Positions 38,639-47,271 of a stretch of DNA of 64,000 nt are shown one piece after another. Position numbers and translations under genes: made by a program. Numbering within the stretch: the first letter of the stretch is position 1; each line of letters opens with the position of its first letter. Origin of the DNA: Oligoflexia bacterium (GTDB taxonomy: Bacteria > Bdellovibrionota_G > JANQFH01); NCBI GenBank assembly GCA_028277945.1, contig JANQFH010000021.1, positions 248,001-312,000 of the forward strand, written 5' to 3'. The notes beneath the pieces are model-generated. The model was given only the letters and a program-made list of their open reading frames with translations. It made no database searches and was not told the origin of the DNA.

Positions 38639-39607
38639 ATGAGACGTGGCGAGTCAGTGTTATCGAGAGAGAAGATTGTCTTTATGGGAACAGCGGCTTT
38701 TGCTGTGCCTAGTCTGCGTTTTCTCGTCACATCGCGGGATTCGCCGCTGTTAGTGGTAACCCAACCTGACAAGCCAAGTGGCCGTGGTAGAAGATTGCAG
38801 CAGTCTCCGATTAAAGATGTTGCCCAGGAGTTCAATCTGCCGCTTGTACAGCCTGCTAAACTGAAGAACAATGCAGAATTTCGCAAGTGTCTGGAAGCCT
38901 TAGAGCCATCGTTGGTTGTTGTAGTTGCCTATGGCAAGATCTTGCCCGCATGGCTGTTGCAGTTACCACAGAGAGGTTGTATTAACCTACACGCTTCGGT
39001 CTTGCCCGCTTACCGTGGAGCAGCGCCCATTCAGTGGAGCCTTATTAATGGTGAGAGTGAGACAGGAGTGACCTTAATGGAGATGGTAGAGGAGCTTGAT
39101 GCAGGCAACATCATCTATTGCGAAAAGACTAATATCGATCCTGAAGAGAATTATGGCGACCTGCAGGAGCGACTGCAACAGTTTGGTCCGCGTCTGCTGG
39201 AGCGCTATTTGATGGCGATTGCCAAAGGTGATGCAGTTCCTTCCTGTCCGCAGAATAAAAAGGCGGTTTCATATGCGCCCATGATTACAAAGGAGTTGAG
39301 CCAGGTTGATTGGACTAAAGACAGTGTCCAGATTCACAATCTGGTCCGAGCTTTGGCACCTAAACCATTGGCCTATACTAGCTTTCGTGGTCGCCGACTC
39401 AAAATTGTTAAGACTTCGCTCAGCACCGGAGAGAGCGCAGGCTTTACTGCCGGAAAGATTGTTGGAACTAACGAACGGGGTATGCTGGTAGCATGTGGCA
39501 ACGGTACGTTACTTGTACAAGAGGTCATTCCACAGGATCGCGCGAGAATGCCAGCTGCCTCCTTTGCTGCGGGCTCGGCAATGCGAACAGGAGAAAGGGT
39601 GGGCTAA
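38639..39607 (+). CDS. fmt: Methionyl-tRNA formyltransferase
   Basis: 'IVFMGTAAFAVPSLRFL...VVTQPDKPSGRGRR...LHASVLPAYRGAAPIQWSLINGESETGVTLMEMVEELDAGNI'. Confidence 0.95.
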   Translation: MRRGESVLSREKIVFMGTAAFAVPSLRFLVTSRDSPLLVVTQPDKPSGRGRRLQQSPIKDVAQEFNLPLVQPAKLKNNAEFRKCLEALEPSLVVVVAYGKILPAWLLQLPQRGCINLHASVLPAYRGAAPIQWSLINGESETGVTLMEMVEELDAGNIIYCEKTNIDPEENYGDLQERLQQFGPRLLERYLMAIAKGDAVPSCPQNKKAVSYAPMITKELSQVDWTKDSVQIHNLVRALAPKPLAYTSFRGRRLKIVKTSLSTGESAGFTAGKIVGTNERGMLVACGNGTLLVQEVIPQDRARMPAASFAAGSAMRTGERVG

Positions 39608-39632
39608 CTATCTGTTCGAGGATGATGGTTTC

Positions 39633-40613
39633 ATGCCGTTACTAAGAGGGAGTTTTTGGCGCTGGGTTTTTGTTGCCGTAGTAGTTGTGGTTATTGGCGC
39701 AGCAACCTTTTATGGGACCGTGGTGTATTTGCTGGGTCGGGTTGATACGGTCGTCATTCCAGATCTACAAGGTAAAGAGATCATGGTGGCTTTGGAAGAG
39801 TTGAGCCAGCGTAATATCGATGTACGTATTGACAGTGTTGAGTTTAGTAACACCTTTGACAAGGGTCGGGTGATCGTACAGCGACCAGCTGCCAACCGCC
39901 CTATAAAGCGAGGTCGGGCCGTACATCTCGTGGTTTCACGCGGCTTGAATCGCATCCAACTGCCCGATCTTACTGGTTTTAACATAGAAGTAGCACAGCA
40001 GCTGTTGCGCAATAACGCGATGTCTGTCGATAGGATCCTACAAGCCTGTTCGAGCTTGAAGCGCGATGTTGTCATTGCCCAGTATCCTGCTCCTCATTTC
40101 GAGCTACCACGAAGTGAGTCGGTGACTTTGGTTATGAGCACCGGTCCATGTTACCAGTACTATATTTTACCAAACTATCGCGGTGTACGTTTTGCCAAGG
40201 CCGTAGCGGATCTTAGTAGGTGGCAGATTACTTACATTCATATGGATTTGCCCAAGAGTGATCAGCATAGGGATACTGCCGCTGACATTGTTGTGGATCA
40301 GGAGCCACCACCAGGAGGAATCATTCGACGCGGTGATTTGGTCCGGTTCTATGTGCCTGGCTCTAGACAGGATTCCTTAGCTGCCGATGCACAGCTGAAA
40401 TACGTCTCGTTTCAGGTGCCCTATGGGTTACAAGATAGAGAAGTGAGGGTTCGCTACTATCAGACAGACCTTGCTGCGGCTGAGATTGACAGGAGCTACA
40501 CTCCGGGTAGAAAGGTTGAGTGGATTGTTTTCGGTGCTGAGGGGACGCCTGTGGAATTCTATGTTGATGGAACGAGGTTTAGAAGATTTGAGCTTCTGAG
40601 GGAAGGTGAATGA
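39633..40613 (+). CDS. PASTA-domain membrane protein without kinase domain
   Basis: TM 'WRWVFVAVVVVVIGAATFYG' then PASTA repeats 'VVIPDLQGKEIMVALEELSQRNIDVRID', 'IQLPDLTGFNIEVAQQLLRNNAMSVDRI', 'YILPNYRGVRFAKAVADLSRWQI'. Start at ATG 39633. Confidence 0.82.
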   Translation: MPLLRGSFWRWVFVAVVVVVIGAATFYGTVVYLLGRVDTVVIPDLQGKEIMVALEELSQRNIDVRIDSVEFSNTFDKGRVIVQRPAANRPIKRGRAVHLVVSRGLNRIQLPDLTGFNIEVAQQLLRNNAMSVDRILQACSSLKRDVVIAQYPAPHFELPRSESVTLVMSTGPCYQYYILPNYRGVRFAKAVADLSRWQITYIHMDLPKSDQHRDTAADIVVDQEPPPGGIIRRGDLVRFYVPGSRQDSLAADAQLKYVSFQVPYGLQDREVRVRYYQTDLAAAEIDRSYTPGRKVEWIVFGAEGTPVEFYVDGTRFRRFELLREGE

Positions 40614-41275
40614 GCAAGATTGCTGCATCGATTTTGAGCTGTGATTTTTCTGATATTGGTACTGAGATTGCCAAGGTAGAAAAAGCAGGTGCAGATATGA
40701 TTCACATTGACGTTATGGATGGACACTTTGTGCCCAATATCACTATTGGTCCACCTGTGATTGAAAAGCTTCGCAAAGTGACCCAGTTGCCTTTTGATGT
40801 TCATCTCATGATCGAAAACCCACACGCCTATGTTGATATCTTTGCGGATGCCGGCGCAGATGGTATTACCTTTCACGTTGAAGCTGTAAAGCACCACGAT
40901 CGTCTTTTGCACAAGATCAAAAAGCTTGGTAAAAAGGCCGGAGTGGCTCTTAATCCTTCAACGCCGCTCTTTTTTCTGGATCACATCTATGAGTACCTTG
41001 ACCTGATATTGGTGATGACGGTCAATCCGGGCTTTGGTGGGCAGGAATTCATTGAAGGTAGTTATCATAAGGTTCGCGTGCTCAAGAAGAAGATGGAACG
41101 ACATGGCTTTGACATCCCCATCCAGGTTGATGGCGGTGTAACACTTGAAAACATCGCCAAGATTGCTGATGCCGGAGCTAGCATCTTTGTTGCTGGATCG
41201 GCCATATTCAACACCTCGGACTATGAACAGACAGTTAAGGAAATGAAGTCAAGGATTACGAAGACGGACGACTGA
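40610..41275 (+). CDS. rpe: Ribulose-phosphate 3-epimerase
   Basis: 'KIAASILSCDFSDIGTEIAKVEKAGADMIHIDVMDGHFVPNITIGPPVIEKLRK...MTVNPGFGGQEFIE'. Confidence 0.96.
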   Translation: MSKIAASILSCDFSDIGTEIAKVEKAGADMIHIDVMDGHFVPNITIGPPVIEKLRKVTQLPFDVHLMIENPHAYVDIFADAGADGITFHVEAVKHHDRLLHKIKKLGKKAGVALNPSTPLFFLDHIYEYLDLILVMTVNPGFGGQEFIEGSYHKVRVLKKKMERHGFDIPIQVDGGVTLENIAKIADAGASIFVAGSAIFNTSDYEQTVKEMKSRITKTDD

Positions 41276-41591
41276 GCATCTCATCGAGAAGTTTCTGGCT
41301 TCCCTCTTCAATTTCGGTGAACTGAATACCCATACCTTTAGGTTTGTCGTTGACACGGTTGACAACCCCACGCACCTTAAAAAAGCACTGCTTTTCTTCT
41401 TGAAGATAGAACTCAATGTTGACAACGTCTCCTTCCTCATAGGGCGTGGGGGTCAATACAAATAGACCGCCAGCGCTGATATCGGTAACATACCGCTGGA
41501 TGAAGTCGTCATAGCTATTGAGTTTGATTTGAATCGGTAGGCTGATTTGGCGCCGGGGAAAATGGCGTCGTTCAGCTTTCTTCCGTACCAT
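41256..41591 (-). CDS. PilZ-domain protein
   Basis: 'RRHFPRRQISLPIQIKLNSYDDFIQRYVTDISAGGLFVLT' PilZ pattern. Start set at ATG 41591. Confidence 0.78.
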   Translation of the reverse strand: MVRKKAERRHFPRRQISLPIQIKLNSYDDFIQRYVTDISAGGLFVLTPTPYEEGDVVNIEFYLQEEKQCFFKVRGVVNRVNDKPKGMGIQFTEIEEGSQKLLDEMLSRPSS

Positions 41592-41677
41592 AGGCCTTAT
41601 TATCACACATTTAGCTGTGGCTTGCCAGTGTGTTACGATGTTTGCGGTCTTGTCATTTTTAGGAGAGCATTGGGACC

Positions 41678-41872
41678 ATGGCAAAATGTATCGTTCATGC
41701 GCCGCGAGGCAGTGAAATGAGTTGTAGGGGCTGGCATCAGGAAGCCGCGCTGTGCATGCTTATGAACAATGTCGATCCGCAAGTGGCTGAAAAGCCAGAG
41801 GAGTTGATTGTTTATGGAGGTAGTGGCAAGGCCACGAGAAATTGGTAGTGTTTTGATGCTCTGATTGCAGCG
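41678..41872 (+). pseudogene. hutU: Urocanate hydratase (HutU) fragment, interrupted by in-frame TAG
   Basis: '[64 protein letters not shown]' resembles the conserved N-terminal region of urocanase and continues past the stop. Confidence 0.75.
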
Positions 41873-41897
41873 TTTGGATGACTATTTAGCCGTTGGC

Positions 41898-42088
41898 GTG
41901 ACTACGGTAGCCGCCATTGATCGCAAGTGTGAGATTGGCTCACTCTCTGTGGGTAGTTGGCCGATGTTGTCCTCTTCAATATCAAAGAGGTGGAGACTCT
42001 CTTTTATCACTATGGCAGTAACCACGTCGGCGCTGTCATAAATGGAAAGGGTCTTCTAGTTGAAAAGGAGCCCAACTGTCTTAGGTAG
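41898..42088 (+). pseudogene. hutI: Imidazolonepropionase (HutI) C-terminal fragment with frameshift
   Basis: 'VTTVAAIDRKCEIGSLSVGSW' then shift near 41960 to 'ADVVLFNIKEVETLFYHYGSNHVGAVINGKGLLVEKEPNCLR*'; resembles the HutI C-terminal 'GSLEVGKxADxVxF...Y.FGVNHV..VIKxG'. Confidence 0.65.
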
Positions 42089-43385
42089 CGGGCTTCTCTT
42101 CTTTCTTTGGCCTCGTGAGTTTTACGGCCTGGACATCGCGTACTTCAGTCATGACTCCACAAGGGCCCTGCTTATAGAGATAGCGACGTATGAAGGAAAT
42201 CATCCCCTCTTTTGAAGTGTCTTTCTGTGCGTCTTGTTTGACTAGGGCTACAGGATCATCCTTGCCGGTGAGCGGTACTCTCTCAAAGTCCTTGGCTGTG
42301 ACCGCCACCTCGGAGGTATTGGCAGGAGCTTCTAAGTGCCAGGTGCCATCCACTTTTCCCTCTGCATTGTGGGTGTTGATCAACACAATGTTGGTTTGGC
42401 TGTCAGGTTTAGCACGAAGATCTGGTTGGTCGGCTAGCCAGGAGAGTTTGGTCTCTTTGTCGCTAATGGTCAGCGCTAGCTTGCCAGCGCTCTTACTCGG
42501 TTTGAGATCGCCACGCATGTCATAGGGCATGGAGATTTCCATTTCCTCTGTTTGGTAGGCTGCCAGCTCTTCAGCACCGCCCTCAGCAATAATGCTTACA
42601 TCTCCCAAGTTAGCAATGCCATCATCTGGCCAATCGAACTCTTCAGCCTCAACCAGCTTCAGCACTTTTTTCCCCTCAACTTCATCAACCTTCTGTACCA
42701 TTTTGCCACTTACATTCTTCCAAGCAGTATCAGGTATCTCACTACCGTCGCCTCCGCCAGTGACATAGCGGTTGCCGCGGCCCAGTGAGAGCGAAAAGAA
42801 GGTTCCGCCAAGGAAACTCTTTTTACCCGAGCGCAGCTGTTGCATGGGCGACAACTGTCTGCCGTTACTATCGGTAGCGAGCTTCTTCTCTTCTTTACCG
42901 TCTGTTTCGCCACCCTCCTCAGCGGTTGCCGCTGCTGTGCTCTGTTGCTCGCGAATGCCATCTAAAAGCATTTCGAATTCATTATCACTTTCAGATTTTG
43001 GACTAATGCCGCTGACATTTTTAGCCACACCAATGTAGAAGTTGTTGACATCAATAGGTTTGAACTTTGATGCGTCGTGCTTTCGCGTAAGGATAAAATG
43101 GGAGTCCTGGGGCTCGGCATTAAAGGCAGCCTTGGCAAACCAGCGAGCTTGGCCTTTGCTATGATCTTTGACCAATGCCACGGCAATGTTGCACTGCACG
43201 TCTTTACCGGTGAGATCCAATCCAGCTCCAGGGAGGATCTTTTGGATTTTTACGATGCTGCTTTCTGGAAGTTTGGGTTCGTACAGGATGTCGCCACAAC
43301 CACCTAGAATCATTGCAATAACTATAGTTGTGGTGGCTTTGAAGACCGGTTTTTGTCCTACTCTGTTTTTGCTGCGCTGTTTCAT
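42081..43385 (-). CDS. Hypothetical lipoprotein
   Basis: Start ATG 43385; lipobox 'TTIVIAMILGGCG'; downstream of the barrel gene on the same strand. No family recognised. Confidence 0.65.
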   Translation of the reverse strand: MKQRSKNRVGQKPVFKATTTIVIAMILGGCGDILYEPKLPESSIVKIQKILPGAGLDLTGKDVQCNIAVALVKDHSKGQARWFAKAAFNAEPQDSHFILTRKHDASKFKPIDVNNFYIGVAKNVSGISPKSESDNEFEMLLDGIREQQSTAAATAEEGGETDGKEEKKLATDSNGRQLSPMQQLRSGKKSFLGGTFFSLSLGRGNRYVTGGGDGSEIPDTAWKNVSGKMVQKVDEVEGKKVLKLVEAEEFDWPDDGIANLGDVSIIAEGGAEELAAYQTEEMEISMPYDMRGDLKPSKSAGKLALTISDKETKLSWLADQPDLRAKPDSQTNIVLINTHNAEGKVDGTWHLEAPANTSEVAVTAKDFERVPLTGKDDPVALVKQDAQKDTSKEGMISFIRRYLYKQGPCGVMTEVRDVQAVKLTRPKKEEKPAT

Positions 43386-43425
43386 CTGTCTAACTCCTAC
43401 CGCACCTTGCCATTTCAATCAACCC

Positions 43426-44541
43426 CTAGAATGATACAGCTGCTGCCAGGGTGAAGGTGTGCTGATCCCCGTTGTTGGGGCTCTCCTTGTTGGCGTCAAT
43501 GTACTGCAGCATGTAGCTTGCAGATAGCGATAGATTGCTAGTGAGTCCCTGATTAAAGCCAAAATTGACCCGATGACGTATTTCACGCTTACCAGTTACG
43601 TTGTCATCTGCTGTGGCAAAGACGAAGTCACGGATGCGTAGGCGGTATCTTAGGCTTGTACTCGCCTTCTTCCACGCCTTTTGCGACAGGCTGGCTTCTA
43701 CCCAGTTTTCATAGTTCTCAAAGTCATCGTTGTTGGAGAACCAGCGACTGAAACGGTACTTGAGGCTGCCACTAGTTCTGTCAGAAAAGGTTTGGCTGAC
43801 GCCTGCTGAGATACCGTTGGCATACCAGAAGAATTTGTCCTCAAAGTCGCTGGCGACAACTCCAGAGATACTGTCTGCGATAGTGTCACTAGGAAAGACA
43901 GCTTCAGCAAAAGAGTCGCCGGGATCACTTGGGGGCCCTCCGTCTAGTTTGCCAAAGCCAAGAATGCTACCGGAAAAGAGGTAGTAGATGAATCTGTAGG
44001 CGAGAAAGAGCCTGGTCGTTGGTTGCACCTTAAAACCGACCTGTGGATCGATGACCAAGGCGAAGATTTCATTTCCTTTACTCCTGCGTACATAGATGTA
44101 GTCGAGCAGCAGGGTTGATTTGAGATCGAGGTAATCGTTGATATCGAGTCCCCCTGAAAAAACCAGCACGTTGTCAAAGTCTATCTGTTTGGGCGTGTTG
44201 GGCTCGGACTCTAGGAAGGATCGAAACCCTAACGAGTAACTCACACTGGCATTTAGGATACGGTCCCCAGCTACATCAAATTTTGTGCTGGAACTTAAAC
44301 TTGGTGAGAGACCTAGGTAGAAACCAGGTTCACCATAAAGATCACTAAATCCCACTGGCTGCACTTCAAGCCCCCCACTCAACGAAAAGGGGGACGGAGG
44401 TTTCTTTACAACCGCGATCTCTTCCACCTGGGGTTGCTGATTTGCGCCCTCAGAGCTCTCTTCCTCATTTGAGTCCTGAGCAAAAAGCGGTGGTGCCACT
44501 ATCAACATTAGGGCTAGGATCAGATGGCTGAGGCTTTTCAT
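43426..44541 (-). CDS. Hypothetical outer-membrane beta-barrel protein
   Basis: Signal 'MKSLSHLILALMLIVAPPLFAQD'; alternating amphipathic strands; C-terminal 'HTFTLAAAVSF' (terminal Phe). Confidence 0.7.
   Translation of the reverse strand: MKSLSHLILALMLIVAPPLFAQDSNEEESSEGANQQPQVEEIAVVKKPPSPFSLSGGLEVQPVGFSDLYGEPGFYLGLSPSLSSSTKFDVAGDRILNASVSYSLGFRSFLESEPNTPKQIDFDNVLVFSGGLDINDYLDLKSTLLLDYIYVRRSKGNEIFALVIDPQVGFKVQPTTRLFLAYRFIYYLFSGSILGFGKLDGGPPSDPGDSFAEAVFPSDTIADSISGVVASDFEDKFFWYANGISAGVSQTFSDRTSGSLKYRFSRWFSNNDDFENYENWVEASLSQKAWKKASTSLRYRLRIRDFVFATADDNVTGKREIRHRVNFGFNQGLTSNLSLSASYMLQYIDANKESPNNGDQHTFTLAAAVSF
44391..44402 (+). repeat. GGGACGGAGGTT repeat core, copy 2 (inside CDS 43426-44541)
   Basis: Exact 12-mer; minus-strand reading encodes part of 'KKPPSPFSLSGG'. 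Confidence 0.55.
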
Positions 44542-44789
44542 CGGACTACTCCTCAAAAAGTTACTTACAATTCAGTGCAGTCGCTGTTTTTGCTGGGCAG
44601 CTAAACTGCACTTTCTGGCATGAGCAAGATGCGTACCAGGATATTTTTTTCTAGTGCGACCCTAACCCGTTGTTTTAATTGATATAAAATGACACGGCGA
44701 TTTCCTTATTTCAGTTACCTTGGTTGTGGCTGCGGCTTGATTGGGTCATCTGCCCCATCGATTCCCTAAGACCGGAATCGGACGGAATC

Positions 44790-44801
44790 GGGACGGAGGT
44801 T
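44790..44801 (+). repeat. GGGACGGAGGTT repeat core, copy 3 (left flank of transposase)
   Basis: Exact 12-mer; preceded by a near-tandem 'CGGAATCGGACGGAATCGGGACGG'. Confidence 0.7.
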
Positions 44802-44927
44802 CTATTTACGGATCATTGGAGTTGCTAAAATGAACTGATTGAAGTTTGATTTTGATAGGTTCTGAAAATTGTTAAATGAAATCTAGGGAATGTAGGTCTG
44901 GCATTATTTTTGATGTGTGTTCTGGGT

Positions 44928-45620
44928 ATGCCCAGAATTCCGCGGCATCTACTGGTTATTCCAGGTTTTTCAGCACATAAGATTTGGCGAGGACATAATC
45001 GGGAGCCAAACATAAAGACAAGAGAGGAAAAGAAGATGTACTTAACATTTCTTTTCTCACATTATTCCTTGTCTAGCCCGAACCAGCTATATGCAGTCAC
45101 CTTGATGTCAAACCACACTCACGAGGTTTATAAGATTGAGGATGTTGAAAATTTTTCGAATCAGATGCGTCAACATCATTCGAAATACGGCTTATTTTTT
45201 AATAAAAAACACAAACGATGTGGAAAGGTAGCCCAAGATCGACCCAAGACCTGTCTGATTGGGGATGAGGACCATGAGATGCGAGTCATCTTTTATATCC
45301 ATGCAAACCCAGTTCGTGCCAAAATGGTTCGAGACGCTAAGGACTATTATTGGTCGACTCATCAGCTTTATGCTTATGGGAGAAAGCAGCCCTGGATGAG
45401 ACATATTGTTTTTCCCGGATGGTATCTAAAGCTAGGTACAACTATGCGAGAGCGTCAGGAACAGTACATAAAGCTCTTCAATCGCTATCTAAAGCAACAA
45501 GGTCTGGTTTATATACCGATTTTCCGAAAACACTTCTATGGTCCTATAATGTGGGTGTTAACGATGCAAAAGCCCATCCGTGCCTGGTATCAAAACCATG
45601 GTCCTCCAAAGTCGTCCTAG
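44928..45620 (+). CDS. REP-associated tyrosine transposase (RAYT, Y1/HUH family)
   Basis: 'MPRIPRHLLVIPGFSAHKIWRGHNRE', HUH motif 'MSNHTHEVYKIED', 'FSNQMRQHHSKYGLFFNKKHKRCGKV', 'FYIHANPVRAKMVRDAKDYYWSTHQLY'. Confidence 0.82.
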   Translation: MPRIPRHLLVIPGFSAHKIWRGHNREPNIKTREEKKMYLTFLFSHYSLSSPNQLYAVTLMSNHTHEVYKIEDVENFSNQMRQHHSKYGLFFNKKHKRCGKVAQDRPKTCLIGDEDHEMRVIFYIHANPVRAKMVRDAKDYYWSTHQLYAYGRKQPWMRHIVFPGWYLKLGTTMRERQEQYIKLFNRYLKQQGLVYIPIFRKHFYGPIMWVLTMQKPIRAWYQNHGPPKSS

Positions 45621-45854
45621 TATTCTACAGGTTTTAATTTGTCGATTAGAATGGTCATTAGGCCCACGATATGCCCGGATGTCGAAGCAATGTCTCTTTT
45701 TCTATCGAGCCGATGTAAGACGACCTGCCTTTTTCTCTAAGTAGGGGTTTCCCTATTATCGGAAGACACTATTGGTACTTCCTGTGAGTTGCTAGTGATC
45801 CCTATGAATGCGGTTCAAGCTTTTTTTCAGAGAAAAGACAAATTTCTTAGCAGC

Positions 45855-46343
45855 TTAACCTCCGTCCCTCTTTTTTAGGCGGTCGTAAGTATCGAGAAGG
45901 TGTTCGTTGAGGACCTTTACATCGTTGAGGATGGGCATAAAGTTAGTATCGCCAACCCAGCGCGGTACGACATGGTAGTGCAAGTGCCCAGGAATGCCAG
46001 CGCCAGCAGCAGCATCAAGGTTAATGCCAACATTAAACCCATCTGGTTTGAAAGCCTGTTTTAATAGACGAATAGATCGCTGCAGCATAGTCGACAAGTC
46101 CACAACACTCTCTTTCGACAGCGATTCTAAAGCCTTTTCATGTTTGAATGGCACAACCATAAGGTGGCCATTGTTGTAAGGATACCGGTTTAAAATAATG
46201 TAAGAGAGATCACTACGACATAGGATAAGATTTTCACGGTCGTTACCCTCAGATGGCAAAGCACAAAAGGGGCACCCCGATGATTTTTTGTCTGCGAGAA
46301 GAAACTCCATACGCCAAGGCGCCCAGATCTGCTTCACAATCAA
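45855..46343 (-). CDS. HIT-family protein
   Basis: 'APWRMEFLLADKKSSGCPFCALPSEGNDRENLILCRSDLSYIILNRYPYNNGHLMVVPFKHE...GHLHYHVVPRW' histidine triad. Confidence 0.93.
   Translation of the reverse strand: MIVKQIWAPWRMEFLLADKKSSGCPFCALPSEGNDRENLILCRSDLSYIILNRYPYNNGHLMVVPFKHEKALESLSKESVVDLSTMLQRSIRLLKQAFKPDGFNVGINLDAAAGAGIPGHLHYHVVPRWVGDTNFMPILNDVKVLNEHLLDTYDRLKKRDGG
45857..45868 (-). repeat. AACCTCCGTCCC repeat core, copy 4 (right flank of transposase, inverted)
   Basis: Exact inverse of the 12-mer; forms the last codons of the HIT gene. Confidence 0.7.
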
Positions 46344-46344
46344 A

Positions 46345-47271
46345 CTACCTCACAGTCATCGGCAGCGTCACACCGTCAGTATAGAGAAGTTGCCGGATCT
46401 CTCGTACCACCTGGGTTCTCTCCACACTCGCCACAAGACGTTTTGCTAGAAAGTCAAGTAGGCCTTCACGCTCAGTTTCAATAAGAAATTCTGGCTCTTT
46501 TACTTTGCCAAGTTTGCCCGCAACTTCCAGGGCCCTATGGAGGTTGCCAAGCTCGTCGATCAGCTTGTGCTTCAACGCCTGTTCCCCTGAAAAGATTACC
46601 CCAGTCGCCAAGGACTCGACAGCGCTAACCGAGAGGTTCCGTCCTGTCGCGACGTCTCGAATAAACTGTCGATGCATCTCATCCGCCAGATTCTGTAGTA
46701 CCTTGCGCTCATCAGGTCTTAAAGATCTCAGCGGTGACGCAATGTCTTTAATTTTCCCAGCCTTGATAATCTCCCATCGCAGCAGCAATTTCCTAGCGAT
46801 GTTCTCAAATATAAAATGCTGCATAATGACTCCGATACTTCCGGTGACGGTTCCTGGGTTGGCGACAATCTTATTAGCAGCGCTAGCAATATAGTATCCG
46901 CCACTAGTCGCAAGTGAACCCATAGAGACAACCACAGGTTTCTCTTTTTTGGTTTTCCCTATCTCTGCATAGATTTCCTGGGCCGGAGCGATGGCGCCAC
47001 CAGGAGAATCCACTCGTACAACAATCGCTTTAACCTGCTCCCGTTTGCGTAGTTTGACTAAACGATGAACGATATCATTGGAAGAGCTAATGATGCCTTC
47101 CACTTTGATGAGTCCGACATTGCCCTTGCCACTGCCAGCCGAACTGCCTCTCAACATGAATAAGCCAAGGATAGTGGTTGTAACTGCCATTAAACCAATA
47201 CCGGCAAAGATCACCAGGACGATGGTTCCTGGTCCTATGCGACGGTGCCGTTTGCCCTGTAAATGATCCAT
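46345..47271 (-). CDS. sppA: Signal peptide peptidase SppA
   Basis: 'IVVRVDSPGGAIAPAQEIYAEIGKTKKEKPVVVSMGSLATSGGYYIASAANKIVANPGTVTGSIGVI'. Start ATG 47271. Confidence 0.93.
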   Translation of the reverse strand: MDHLQGKRHRRIGPGTIVLVIFAGIGLMAVTTTILGLFMLRGSSAGSGKGNVGLIKVEGIISSSNDIVHRLVKLRKREQVKAIVVRVDSPGGAIAPAQEIYAEIGKTKKEKPVVVSMGSLATSGGYYIASAANKIVANPGTVTGSIGVIMQHFIFENIARKLLLRWEIIKAGKIKDIASPLRSLRPDERKVLQNLADEMHRQFIRDVATGRNLSVSAVESLATGVIFSGEQALKHKLIDELGNLHRALEVAGKLGKVKEPEFLIETEREGLLDFLAKRLVASVERTQVVREIRQLLYTDGVTLPMTVR

